Source: Trichocoleus sp.
GTDB lineage: Bacteria > Cyanobacteriota > Cyanobacteriia > Elainellales > Elainellaceae
Reading direction: 5' to 3'
Length of the DNA stretch: 37,974 nucleotides
NCBI GenBank assembly: GCA_036702865.1
Contig: DATNQD010000060.1
Coordinates: 1-37,974, forward strand
In this document: positions 26,355-34,070 of the stretch, one piece after another
How positions within the stretch are numbered: position 1 is the stretch's first letter
Layout of the letters: each line of letters begins with the position of its first letter
The notes under the pieces: generated by a model
The model's database searches: none
What the model was told of the DNA's origin: nothing
The model's input: only the letters and a program-made list of their open reading frames with translations
Translations under genes and position numbers: made by a program

Positions 26355-26414
26355 TTAAACCCTAGGAACACAAAATCCTTGTAGCGTTGTCAAAAGAGAG
26401 AGGAGGTACAGAGG

Positions 26415-26732
26415 TTGGCAAGGAGACGTAAGCGTAAGAGCCGCCGCCGTTTGGAAGGACGTAGAATTCTGGAACTTGTGCCCCAGTACAGCATCGAGAG
26501 CGGCGAAGAGAAGCCTGTTACAGCAGCCCGGAAATTTATTCAGGCTGAAGGCATTTTGCCACCCGCCCTGCTGTTGGTGAAACGTAATGAGCATACCACC
26601 GATCGCTACTTCTGGGCGGAGAAGGGTCTATTTGGTGCTCAATATGTTGAAGAAAATCACTTCCTATTTCCTAGCCTGCGGGTGATGGAAGAGGATGGGG
26701 ATGAGGTTCCTGTTGGTGCCGCGAGTCGCTAG
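26415..26732 (+). CDS. DUF3155 domain-containing protein
   Basis: A 105-residue cyanobacterial protein of unknown function. The very basic N terminus (ARRRKRKSRRRLEGRRILE) is followed by PQYSIESGEEKPVTAARKFI and a C-terminal domain FWAEKGLFGAQYVEENHFLFPSL, all typical of DUF3155. Translation starts at TTG 26415-26417, placed by the Shine-Dalgarno AGGAGG 8 bases upstream; no ATG is available nearby. The basic tail suggests nucleic-acid or ribosome contact (inference). It has its own promoter and a possible NtcA-type palindrome in the leader. Confidence 0.9.
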   Translation: MARRRKRKSRRRLEGRRILELVPQYSIESGEEKPVTAARKFIQAEGILPPALLLVKRNEHTTDRYFWAEKGLFGAQYVEENHFLFPSLRVMEEDGDEVPVGAASR

Positions 26733-26844
26733 TTTTTATAAATTTCCACAATCTAAATCAGCTTTTTCAGTCCAAAGTTAAGCTTGGTATTGCAGTCTCT
26801 ACAGCCTTGAAGTCGGTTTCATAGAGCAAGCCTGCGTCAGGTCT

Positions 26845-26936
26845 CCTGCAATGTTTAATCTAAACTGCGGACTTGAAAATTTGATTTTCGCCTGCAATGT
26901 TCAATTTGAACTGCGGATTTGAAAATTTGATTTGTG
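26845..26936. repeat. Two-copy 46-bp tandem repeat containing a compensated stem
   Basis: Copies at 26845-26890 and 26891-26936 agree at 40 of 46 positions. Each contains a small inverted repeat, GTTTA-ATC-TAAAC in copy 1 and GTTCA-ATT-TGAAC in copy 2. The T:A pair of copy 1 is replaced by C:G in copy 2, so the stem is preserved. Flanking GCA/TGC bases extend it. No further copy was seen in the window. Confidence 0.8.
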
Positions 26937-26989
26937 GAAAGTTATCTAGCAGTTAAGCATCCTAATCGATAAACTTAATACCTTAAAAT

Positions 26990-27024
26990 CTATAGGCGGG
27001 GTTGCTTTTGACCTCGCCTTATAG
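26990..27024. terminator. Strong hairpin between DUF3155 and the acetyltransferase gene
   Basis: CTAT-AGGCGGGGT (26990-27002) pairs with ACCTCGCCT-T-ATAG (27011-27024): a 13-bp stem with one bulged T and one G:T pair, closed by an 8-base loop. The tail has only a short T-run, so it may terminate DUF3155 transcription inefficiently or act as an RNA structure. Confidence 0.5.
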
Positions 27025-27136
27025 TTTGTAATAAACTTTTGAGCGAATCATCCCTCTAGAGAATTAGGCTATCCTGCTCAAACGCCGCAAGAATCTCTAC
27101 CTTCAGGAATTTGTCTCTGTATCCAATTATTCCTTT

Positions 27137-28336
27137 ATGGCTTCTCAATTTCAGTACAGTCCCCTAACTACGCCCGATAGCACCAAACAGCTCAGCGCCA
27201 TTTTAGGACAGTGCTTTAATTTTCCGGCAGGAATGACAGGGCAGTTTATGCAGCATTTGGGGCTGGAAAACTTCCGCATCCTGCAGCAATCAGGGCAGGT
27301 GGTCGGTGGATTGGGAATTCTGCCAATGGGACAGTGGTGGGGTGGGCAATGTCTTCCTATGGGTGGGGTTGCAACAGTTGGGATTGCGCCAGAGCATCGT
27401 GGATCAGGAGCAGCGCTCGTGATGATGCAACAGGCAGTCAAAGAACTTCATGCCCGAAATATTCCCCTGTCTGCCCTTTATCCAGCTGTTCCGCATCTCT
27501 ATCGCAAAGCAGGTTATGAACAGGCAGGCATATTTTGCGGCTGGGAGATTTCGACAGACAGGATTCGGCTCACCGATCGCTCCTTGCCGATTTATGCTGT
27601 CTCACCCTCAGAACAGTCAGTCTTTCAGCCACTTTATGATCAGCAGGCAAAGCAGATGAACGGCTTGCTCGATCGTCATACTTCAATTTGGGCAAGGATT
27701 CTTCGAGCAGATCCGCCTGAAACCGTCTATGGCTACTTGTTTGGTTCACGCGAACAGCCAGAGGGATACATTATTTTTTCTCAAGCTCGCACTCCTGATA
27801 CAGCAATCCTATCGTTGCGGAACTCCATGATTCAGGTTCGGGATTGGGCAGTGCTGACGCCTGCTGCTGCCAGAACTTTTTGGACAATTTTGGCAGACCA
27901 TCGATCGCAGATCAAAACGATTCAGTGGAAGGGAGCAGCGATCGATCCATTGACGCTAGTGCTACCCGAACAGGCTGCTCAGCCGCAAACAGTGGAACGC
28001 TGGATGCTAAGAATTATCAATGTTCAGGCTGCTCTGTCACAGCGGGGTTACCCGATCGGCGTTGAAACTGAGTTGCATCTGGAAGTGCAAGACGATTTGA
28101 TTCCTGAAAACAACCGGAAATTTGTGTTGTCTGTGGCGCAAGGGCAGGCAGAAGTGACTCTGGGCGGACGGGCTGAAATGCATCTCTCAATTCGCGGACT
28201 GGCTGCCCTCTATGCTGGACTCTTCACCCCCCAACAGCTCCAGCTAACTGGACACCTTGAAGCCACTGAAACCGCTCTTAGCGCCGCTAGCCAGCTTTTT
28301 GCTGGATCATCCCCCTGGCTCCCCGACTTTTTCTAA
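27137..28336 (+). CDS. Eis-like GNAT N-acetyltransferase
   Basis: A 399-residue protein with an N-terminal GNAT domain, a second degenerate GNAT-like domain and a C-terminal SCP2-like domain, the three-part Eis architecture. The acetyl-CoA loop is VGIAPEHRGSGAALVMMQ (about residues 80-97). The conserved ALYPAVPHLYRKAGYEQAG follows. In mycobacterial Eis the C-terminal carboxylate of a terminal Phe takes part in catalysis; this chain also ends in Phe (LPDFF). Eis-type enzymes acetylate amines, including aminoglycosides and lysines; the natural substrate here is unknown. The ATG at 27137 has no obvious Shine-Dalgarno. The gene is convergent with the corrinoid transferase gene. Confidence 0.9.
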   Translation: MASQFQYSPLTTPDSTKQLSAILGQCFNFPAGMTGQFMQHLGLENFRILQQSGQVVGGLGILPMGQWWGGQCLPMGGVATVGIAPEHRGSGAALVMMQQAVKELHARNIPLSALYPAVPHLYRKAGYEQAGIFCGWEISTDRIRLTDRSLPIYAVSPSEQSVFQPLYDQQAKQMNGLLDRHTSIWARILRADPPETVYGYLFGSREQPEGYIIFSQARTPDTAILSLRNSMIQVRDWAVLTPAAARTFWTILADHRSQIKTIQWKGAAIDPLTLVLPEQAAQPQTVERWMLRIINVQAALSQRGYPIGVETELHLEVQDDLIPENNRKFVLSVAQGQAEVTLGGRAEMHLSIRGLAALYAGLFTPQQLQLTGHLEATETALSAASQLFAGSSPWLPDFF

Positions 28337-28371
28337 CCGCGTTTATCTCATCCCAAACCCACCATGCCCTG

Positions 28372-29505
28372 CTAAAAATCTACGCCTCGCTTCAACTCCA
28401 TGCCCTTTTCGGCATAGTGTTTGTGGCAGAAGACTTCTGAGTGAACGCTGGCGAGATCAAAATAGTCGGGTGGGTTTTTGCAGCGTCCTGTGATAATCAC
28501 CTCTGTATCACAAGGTTTTCGCAGAAGTGCCTGGACGATCGGCTGTTGGGGCAGCAGTTCCAGATCAACCGTAGGATTCAGCTCATCTAGAATAATGGTT
28601 TTGTAGAGTCCAGAGGCAATGGCAGCACGCGCAATCTCCCAGCCTCGCTCTGCTTCAACATAGTCAAGCTCTTGTTGCTGTCCGCGCCAGACGATCGCAT
28701 CTCGACCGCAACGCTGATGATCGACCAGGTTTGGATAGCTTTGGCGGAGTGCGGCAATTGCTGCATCTTCGGTATAGCCAGACCCGCCCTTTAGCCACTG
28801 CATAATTAAAACGCGGTGAGATTTATCCTGACTGATGCCTTTGCCTAGCGCCTGCAACGCTTTCCCTAGTGCACTCGTTGACTTACCTTTGCCTGACCCC
28901 GTATAAATTTCAATTCCCTCGATGCCATGCGCTACTGCATTGGGATGGTAGTGTGCCCTCATCTCAGAATGCAGATCGGCAATATCCAGCAAGGATTGAG
29001 GTGCGCCTCGTCCTGTGGCAATGATCTCCAGATCTTCAGACTTCCGCTTGAGCGTCTGCACCACTTCATCGACTGGCAGCAGCCCCAGGTCGAGTACCGG
29101 ATTTAGCTCGTCTAACACCACAACAGAGTAAAGCCCGGAAGCAATCGCTCCCTTTGCAACATCCCAACCCCGCTGTGCTTCAATCCGATCGAAGCGAGTA
29201 ATGGCTTCAAGCCCAAAAAACTCTGCCCGCCCCGTGCGAACTTGATCGATCAAATGTGGAAAGCCTCGCCTCAAAGCCTCGATCGCAGCGTCTTCGTCAT
29301 ACGTTCTTCCGGGTCCTTTGAGAAAGCGCAATAGCAAGACTCTCGTTTGGCAGCCGGTGTGAATGCCAAGCCCGATCGATCGCAACACGACCCCCAACGC
29401 TGCCTGAGACTTTCCTTTCCCTGCTCCATCGTAAATATGGATTTGCCCGACTAAACGTTCAGAGCGGTTTTGAGCCGTGCGGATACCGATGCCAGTCCTT
29501 GCCAT
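28372..29505 (-). CDS. cobO: P-loop ATP:corrinoid adenosyltransferase, tandem two-domain form (CobO/BtuR type)
   Basis: A 377-residue protein made of two homologous CobO-like halves. P-loops are DGAGKGKSQAALG (about residues 26-38) and TGSGKGKSTSALG (near 200). Each half repeats LKG.G.TYDEDAAI/YTEDAAI, RGWDVAKGAIASGLY/RGWEIARAAIASGLY and VVLDELNP/IILDELNP, then ATGRGAP/ITGRCKNPP. Single-domain CobO/BtuR is about 180-200 residues and adenosylates cob(I)yrinate in B12 synthesis. The duplication makes an intramolecular pseudo-dimer. Both halves keep the P-loop and the DELN motif, so both may be active. It has no B12-gene neighbours here and no cobalamin riboswitch was seen upstream. Confidence 0.88.
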   Translation of the reverse strand: MARTGIGIRTAQNRSERLVGQIHIYDGAGKGKSQAALGVVLRSIGLGIHTGCQTRVLLLRFLKGPGRTYDEDAAIEALRRGFPHLIDQVRTGRAEFFGLEAITRFDRIEAQRGWDVAKGAIASGLYSVVVLDELNPVLDLGLLPVDEVVQTLKRKSEDLEIIATGRGAPQSLLDIADLHSEMRAHYHPNAVAHGIEGIEIYTGSGKGKSTSALGKALQALGKGISQDKSHRVLIMQWLKGGSGYTEDAAIAALRQSYPNLVDHQRCGRDAIVWRGQQQELDYVEAERGWEIARAAIASGLYKTIILDELNPTVDLELLPQQPIVQALLRKPCDTEVIITGRCKNPPDYFDLASVHSEVFCHKHYAEKGMELKRGVDF

Positions 29506-29606
29506 GACTTTAAGATAACTCTTGTACTTGGATTCTACCGAAGGTCAAGCTGAATGTTCAGCCCCAATCATTAACTTGTACGAATTAACCATCAATCTAT
29601 ATCTAG

Positions 29607-29763
29607 AGCTTTGCAGCATACCAAAAATATCCCATCCCCTACATCTAGGGCAACCAATTTAGAATAATTCCTCCTAACGCCCCAACTAGCACCCGAATTA
29701 TGTCCCTTTTTGAGCGGCAACAATGGCTTAGGCGACTTGGCACCATAACAGGCTGCAAAAGCT
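29607..29763. mobile_element. MITE-like segment with imperfect terminal inverted repeats
   Basis: AGCTTTGCAGC (29607-29617) and GCTGCAAAAGCT (29752-29763) are inverted copies differing by one T, 134 bases apart. The interior has no convincing gene. A minus-strand frame covering it (29592-29819) translates to text such as KSPKPLLPLKKGHNSG, the kind of low-complexity product often called in dispersed cyanobacterial repeats (recollection, unverified). No target-site duplication is obvious. Confidence 0.35.
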
Positions 29764-30102
29764 GGTAGGACAAGTCTGCTCAGACATCGCTTTTGGAGGA
29801 ATGTGAATTGTTTTGCCAATTGCTGAATTGTGCCCTCAGCTTCTACAGACGATTTAACTCTATCCGGAATGTTGAAACACCTTATGAATTAGTAGTTAAT
29901 TCTCTGCGTGCTGATAATTCTGTCTTTAGTCTTCTGTCACACGAACCTGGGCTGAAATCTTTGCTGATTCGATCGCGTTGGCTCCCATCAGATGCTAATT
30001 GTCCTGCAATCATGCTCTGCTGCTGACGCTATCCCTATTTAATAGGGGATCAAATTTGCGCCGAAAATTTAGACCCTTTCTGGAAATTTGACAGTCTGTC
30101 TT

Positions 30103-30132
30103 TTGACAAGGTTCTCAGTTGTGAGACATATT
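30103..30132 (+). promoter_or_regulatory. Promoter with embedded operator for the PepSY gene
   Basis: TTGACA (30103-30108) and CATATT (30127-30132) are 18 bases apart. The spacer contains a perfect inverted repeat TCTCA-GTTG-TGAGA (30113-30126), a good position for a repressor. The regulator is unknown. Confidence 0.5.
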
Positions 30133-30167
30133 CATCACGCCTCTACTTTTGGCGAAAGGCATTGATT

Positions 30168-31616
30168 ATGAGCAAATCTGCAACAGCTTTGAACCAGACA
30201 TCAATTGTGCAATCTCCTGGTAATCGGTTTTACCGTACAGTCTGGCGCTGGCACTTCTACGCCGGTTTATTTGTCATCCCCTTCATGCTGATTCTGGCAG
30301 CAACAGGAATCATTTATCTCTTCAAACCTCAGTTAGATGCTGCCATGTATCACAATTTAATGTTTGTGCAACCTGGTGCAGCTATGCTGTCTTACACAGA
30401 GCAGGTACAGTTTGCTCAGAAAGCATATCCTGATGCAACCGTGACTCAGGTTACACCTAATATTGCACCCGAGCGCAGTACTGAAGTGCTATTAACGACG
30501 GCTGATGAACGCAATCTCATGGTATTTGTCAATCCTCATACTGGACAGGTGCTAGGCGAGCGTGATGAATTACACAACCTCCAGGCGATCGCTCGCAAGA
30601 TTCACGGCGAGTTAATGATTGGCAAGTTGGGGGATTATCTAGTTGAACTGGCAGCTTGTTGGGGACTGGTGCTGCTGCTCTCAGGACTGTATCTGTGGTT
30701 GCCGCGCAACAAGTTTGCAGTCTTAGGAACCCTCATCCCACGCCTATGGAGTCAGAATCAGCGGGTGTTCTGGCGGGATTTACACGCCGTTCCTGGATTC
30801 TATGGCATCCTCCTGATTGGTTTTCTGATTCTCACAGGCTTACCCTGGACTGGCTTTTGGGGTGAAACCTTCGCCCGTGTGAATGGGCAGTTTCCAGCCC
30901 AGATGTGGGATGACATTCCTCAATCAACGGTACTAACAGGTTCACTTAATCAGCGAGGGCAAGTTGTGCCTTGGGCAGTAGAACAGCTACCGATGCCCAA
31001 ATCGACTACATCTGCACATAGCAGTCACTCAGGTCACGGTGATGCAGGTTCTACAACTTCTCAGGATGGCATTGCCTCTGGTACCCCGGTTGATCTCAGT
31101 TCTGTGATTGCGTTAGCTCAAGCCAAAGACGCGCCTCCTGGCTTTAGTGTGACTTTACCCGAAGGAGAAACGGGTGTGTATACCGTCTCAGCGTTTCCTG
31201 GTGATCCGGCTCAGGAAGTGACGATGCACATTGATCAATACAGTGGTGAAGTGTTAGCAGATGTACGTTGGAAGGATTATGGACTGGTTCCTAAAGCAGT
31301 GGAAATGGGAACTGCAATTCATATGGGCAGGTATTTTGGCTTCGCTAACCAGCTGCTAATGCTGATTGCAGCGTTGATTGTGATGCTGCTTTCATTCACT
31401 GGAGCTGTGATGTGGTGGCAGCGCCGCCCTCAAGAATCTGGTCTAATTGGTGCTCCAGCAATGCCACCTCATGTGCAAAATTGGCGGGGTCCGTTCGTGA
31501 TTGTTGCGGTTCTAGGAGTGGCGTTTCCTCTGGTCGGTCTTTCGCTGGTGATTGTGCTACTGCTGGACTATTTTGTGTTATCTCGTATTCCTGCACTCAA
31601 GCGAATCTTTAATTAA
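30168..31616 (+). CDS. PepSY-associated membrane protein (PiuB-like)
   Basis: About 482 residues with roughly four to five transmembrane helices. The first is FYAGLFVIPFMLILAATGIIYLF; later ones are near LAACWGLVLLLSGLYLWLP, GFYGILLIGFLILTG, LLMLIAALIVMLLSFTGAVMWW and the C terminus. PepSY segments face the periplasm. A loop HSSHSGHGD is His-rich and could bind metal. Family members are iron- or copper-responsive inner-membrane reductase-like proteins (PiuB group), so a metal role is inferred. The ATG at 30168 with an upstream AAAGG is preferred to the TTG at 30162. The gene stands alone with its own promoter. Confidence 0.85.
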   Translation: MSKSATALNQTSIVQSPGNRFYRTVWRWHFYAGLFVIPFMLILAATGIIYLFKPQLDAAMYHNLMFVQPGAAMLSYTEQVQFAQKAYPDATVTQVTPNIAPERSTEVLLTTADERNLMVFVNPHTGQVLGERDELHNLQAIARKIHGELMIGKLGDYLVELAACWGLVLLLSGLYLWLPRNKFAVLGTLIPRLWSQNQRVFWRDLHAVPGFYGILLIGFLILTGLPWTGFWGETFARVNGQFPAQMWDDIPQSTVLTGSLNQRGQVVPWAVEQLPMPKSTTSAHSSHSGHGDAGSTTSQDGIASGTPVDLSSVIALAQAKDAPPGFSVTLPEGETGVYTVSAFPGDPAQEVTMHIDQYSGEVLADVRWKDYGLVPKAVEMGTAIHMGRYFGFANQLLMLIAALIVMLLSFTGAVMWWQRRPQESGLIGAPAMPPHVQNWRGPFVIVAVLGVAFPLVGLSLVIVLLLDYFVLSRIPALKRIFN

Positions 31617-32262
31617 GACGTAGAGCACTAAACGTACTGCAAATTAGCTCTGTATGGCTCTTGATACTGGGATAGCCTGATTGCGATGCGTTCAAATTTT
31701 AAGTGATGGATCGCCGTTATCCCACTGAGCAACAACCGATCGACAGGCATCAAAATAGCATCCCAGTATTCTTGTAGCTTGCCAGCCTACTGTCTGCTTC
31801 TGGATCCTGGCGTCATTGGTGAGCATCAGCTAACTTGCCCAAACACTGCTTTGTCCAGCTTCAAACACTTCAAAAGTGCTTACTTGGCGACCTAACAGAA
31901 GCACAGTTTACTTTTCAAAAGCAGATAATCCAAGGATTGGGATAGTACATCCTGGACTTAGCTGAAACTTCCCGACAAATTAAATCCATTTGTACGTTGG
32001 CGTAAATTATAGAATTTCGTGTTTTTCCATAGCCTGAAACCCTCTTTCTTCCAGTGGGCCGTTTTGCTGTCAGCAAATGGTTAAGGGATTATTCCTGCTA
32101 GAGCGCTTCACCAAACAGTACAAAAGTCATAGTACAAAAGTTTAATCTTGGAAATTATTAATATAGAAGCGATATAAGTTTGTCGTGATACCCAATTTGT
32201 ACGAATCATCGCCAGACCCGTATCTGTCATTCTAAAAACAAGCGCCTGTCTCCCCATCCCCA
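31617..32262. other. 646-base gap upstream of fraC
   Basis: No credible gene. ATACTGGGAT (31664-31673) is inverted as ATCCCAGTAT (31760-31769), a possible relic of a small element. A 44-codon minus-strand frame (31692-31826) and an in-frame plus-strand stretch ending near 31946 look like chance or decay. AGTACAAAAGT is directly repeated at 32117-32127 and 32131-32141. A TTGGAA, N19, TATAAG pair at 32148-32178 could be the fraC promoter. Confidence 0.4.
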
Positions 32263-32814
32263 ATGTTTCCTCTCCGCGCCATTGCCCTTCAGATTCTGTT
32301 CCTGCTGCTCTCGATCGCAATTGAAGCAGTGATTTTGCACCGTAAGCTCAAGGTTTCCCCCCAGCAGAGTGTTCAGTTTGCCACTTCAATTAATCTCCTT
32401 TCAACAGTGTTGGGATGGCTAGTGCTTTTTAGCGTTCTGACGATTCCCTTCGGACTACCGCCTAGCTGGAGCTTAAATCTAGATGTTGCACTGTTGAATT
32501 TTGTTCTGTTTAATCAACTGTCTTCTAGCACAGCCAGTACGCTGATTTTCCTGGGATTCATCACCTTTTTTGCGAGTTTTCTGGTGAAGCAACTGGGTTT
32601 ACTGTTTTTGAAGTGGCTATTGCAGCCGACACTGAATTTCCGTCCGCTGAGCCAGCCGAACCCAGTTAAATATGTCATGCGCGACCCGCGTACCAAAATT
32701 CAGGGAGATGCCCTACCCCAAGCCGCTGCTATTCTGGAAGCCAATGCCTGGAGCTATAGCGCGATCGTCCTGGTGCTCGTTGTTCGCTTTGTGATCGAGA
32801 ATGCTACGGGTTGA
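32263..32814 (+). CDS. fraC: Filament integrity protein FraC
   Basis: A 183-residue membrane protein with about three helices (FPLRAIALQILFLLLSIAIEAVIL, LLSTVLGWLVLFSVLTIPFG and STLIFLGFITFFASFLVKQL). Sequence, length and the downstream order match FraC (about 179 residues in Anabaena). FraC is needed for filament integrity and for septal-junction communication, acting at septa with FraD (family knowledge). Start is the ATG at 32263. It is first of a fraC-fraD pair, with fraD beginning 12 bases after its stop. Confidence 0.9.
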   Translation: MFPLRAIALQILFLLLSIAIEAVILHRKLKVSPQQSVQFATSINLLSTVLGWLVLFSVLTIPFGLPPSWSLNLDVALLNFVLFNQLSSSTASTLIFLGFITFFASFLVKQLGLLFLKWLLQPTLNFRPLSQPNPVKYVMRDPRTKIQGDALPQAAAILEANAWSYSAIVLVLVVRFVIENATG

Positions 32815-32826
32815 TGGAGAGCAACA

Positions 32827-33885
32827 ATGAATAATTTCTTCAAATTTTTTGTTCAACTCAGCATTTTTCGGAGGATACGCGACTTCCTGGGCAACCAGTT
32901 GCAGCGGGCACAATCCGAACTGAAAAAAGTGCAGCCTTTTTCCTGGCAAACGGCATTGCTGCTGAGTCTGCTGTCCTGGCTTGTCGTTTTACTTTTACAA
33001 GAGCCGATCGCCGAAAAATTTGTCTCTTTCTTTGGCTGGTTCTTTTTGATTTTGGGCGTTGATTGGGCACTTCTGGGACGCTTGCTCACCGTACCGATTC
33101 TGGGACTTAAAATTCGTTATGGTCCTTGGGTGACGGGGGCGATCGTGACACTTGCCCTCTACAGCAACCGCTTATTGCTTCAAGATGTTTCCAGTGCCCT
33201 GACCACCTATCCGCTTCTTTCTGCCCTGATTGCCAGTTTGCCAAAATTTTTGCGTCCGGGTCCTGAATTCCGTCTCCCTGATCCTGCTGGACGACAAGAT
33301 ATTGTGCTGCTGCTGTTGCTTGGTAGTCTTTATAGCTGCTGGTTTCAACTGTACTTTGTTCTGCAAGATCTGGTCGAGCAGTATCCCAGCGTTTTAGCCG
33401 ACGACTTTAGCCGCAGTGGGTTTGTTGTGCGCTTCGATCGCAGCGATACGCAAGTCTCAAACGGTGTACCTATCCTCAATGTAACTGAGGCAACGATTCG
33501 TAATGAACTGGACAGGCGCACATCCTGGATTGAAACGCAGCAGTGGCTCCGCGACATCCAATCTCAGATTCCTCAAATTGCTACGATCGTTCGCTATGAA
33601 GTATTTGGCAGACAGCCTCAGACCAAAGAATATCAACTCTGGCGACTCAACGCCAAAACGCTCAGCAATCCTCAAGATCCGGCAAGTCTTTTACTACAGC
33701 TTCAAGCCCTGTGGTATGGTTCTAGCTCCCTTGGCAGTGGCTATATTCTCCAGCGCACCTGCACCGTTCAGCAGGCTCTACTCCAAATTCCCAATAGCCT
33801 TTCTCCAATTAAAGGAAGTAACTATCAAATGCAATGTGGACCGATCGAGTCTCCTTTGCCGGGAGTGGTTGGGAGGGAAGAGTGA
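32827..33885 (+). CDS. fraD: Filament integrity protein FraD
   Basis: A 352-residue protein (Anabaena FraD about 343). An N-terminal basic/Gln-rich helix is followed by about five membrane segments (residues about 40-195, such as TALLLSLLSWLVVLLL and FFGWFFLILGVDWALLG). A periplasmic C-terminal domain follows from about 200 (DDFSRSGFVVRFDR, ETQQWLRDIQSQIPQI). FraD is a component or assembly factor of septal junctions in filamentous cyanobacteria. GGAGAG precedes the ATG at 32827. The stop at 33883-33885 is overlapped by an 11-bp tandem repeat. Confidence 0.9.
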   Translation: MNNFFKFFVQLSIFRRIRDFLGNQLQRAQSELKKVQPFSWQTALLLSLLSWLVVLLLQEPIAEKFVSFFGWFFLILGVDWALLGRLLTVPILGLKIRYGPWVTGAIVTLALYSNRLLLQDVSSALTTYPLLSALIASLPKFLRPGPEFRLPDPAGRQDIVLLLLLGSLYSCWFQLYFVLQDLVEQYPSVLADDFSRSGFVVRFDRSDTQVSNGVPILNVTEATIRNELDRRTSWIETQQWLRDIQSQIPQIATIVRYEVFGRQPQTKEYQLWRLNAKTLSNPQDPASLLLQLQALWYGSSSLGSGYILQRTCTVQQALLQIPNSLSPIKGSNYQMQCGPIESPLPGVVGREE

Positions 33886-33905
33886 AGAGGCTTAGAAGAG
33901 GCTTA
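33884..33905. repeat. 11-bp tandem duplication at the fraD stop
   Basis: GAAGAGGCTTA at 33884-33894 is repeated at 33895-33905. The first copy begins inside the fraD TGA. Confidence 0.9.
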
Positions 33906-34070
33906 GTCCATCTGCTGGTTCAGGCATCAGGACGACAAAACAGCGAGATGAATAGTGGTGCAATGCAGACAAGAGATTGGGGAATAATAGGGGTTAAGTT
34001 TTTCAGTAAATGCCTTCTTGCTGTCAAGCCTCAACCTCTTGCTTCTTGTCTTTGACGCTTACCCCCTCTT

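Larger units (their letters stand above)
25962..26414. other. Divergent promoter region between the kinase and DUF3155 genes
   Basis: No gene seen. It holds the DUF3155 promoter (26291-26319), a palindrome (26339-26354) and the ribosome-binding site AGGAGG (26401-26406). The left 300 bases, upstream of the kinase gene, show no clear motif. Confidence 0.5.
26733..27136. other. Non-coding gap carrying repeats and hairpins
   Basis: No gene is visible. The region between DUF3155 and the acetyltransferase contains the 46-bp repeat pair, a GAAAAT-TTG-ATTTTC dyad within the first copy, and the long hairpin at 26990-27024. It could encode a structured RNA. Confidence 0.4.
29506..30167. other. Intergenic region before the PepSY gene
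   Basis: Contains the MITE-like segment, a plus-strand 77-codon frame (29793-30026) without family resemblance, and the PepSY promoter. No RNA gene recognised. Confidence 0.4.

Noticed and set aside
29592-29819. 75-codon minus-strand ORF
   Set aside because: It spans the inverted-repeat segment, has a low-complexity product and no ribosome-binding site; more likely a repeat-derived frame.
29793-30026. 77-codon plus-strand ORF
   Set aside because: Cys/Leu-rich, no domain, starts inside the repeat-like region and stops before the PepSY promoter.
31692-31826. 44-codon minus-strand ORF in the fraC upstream gap
   Set aside because: Short, no ribosome-binding site and no recognised homology; compatible with chance.
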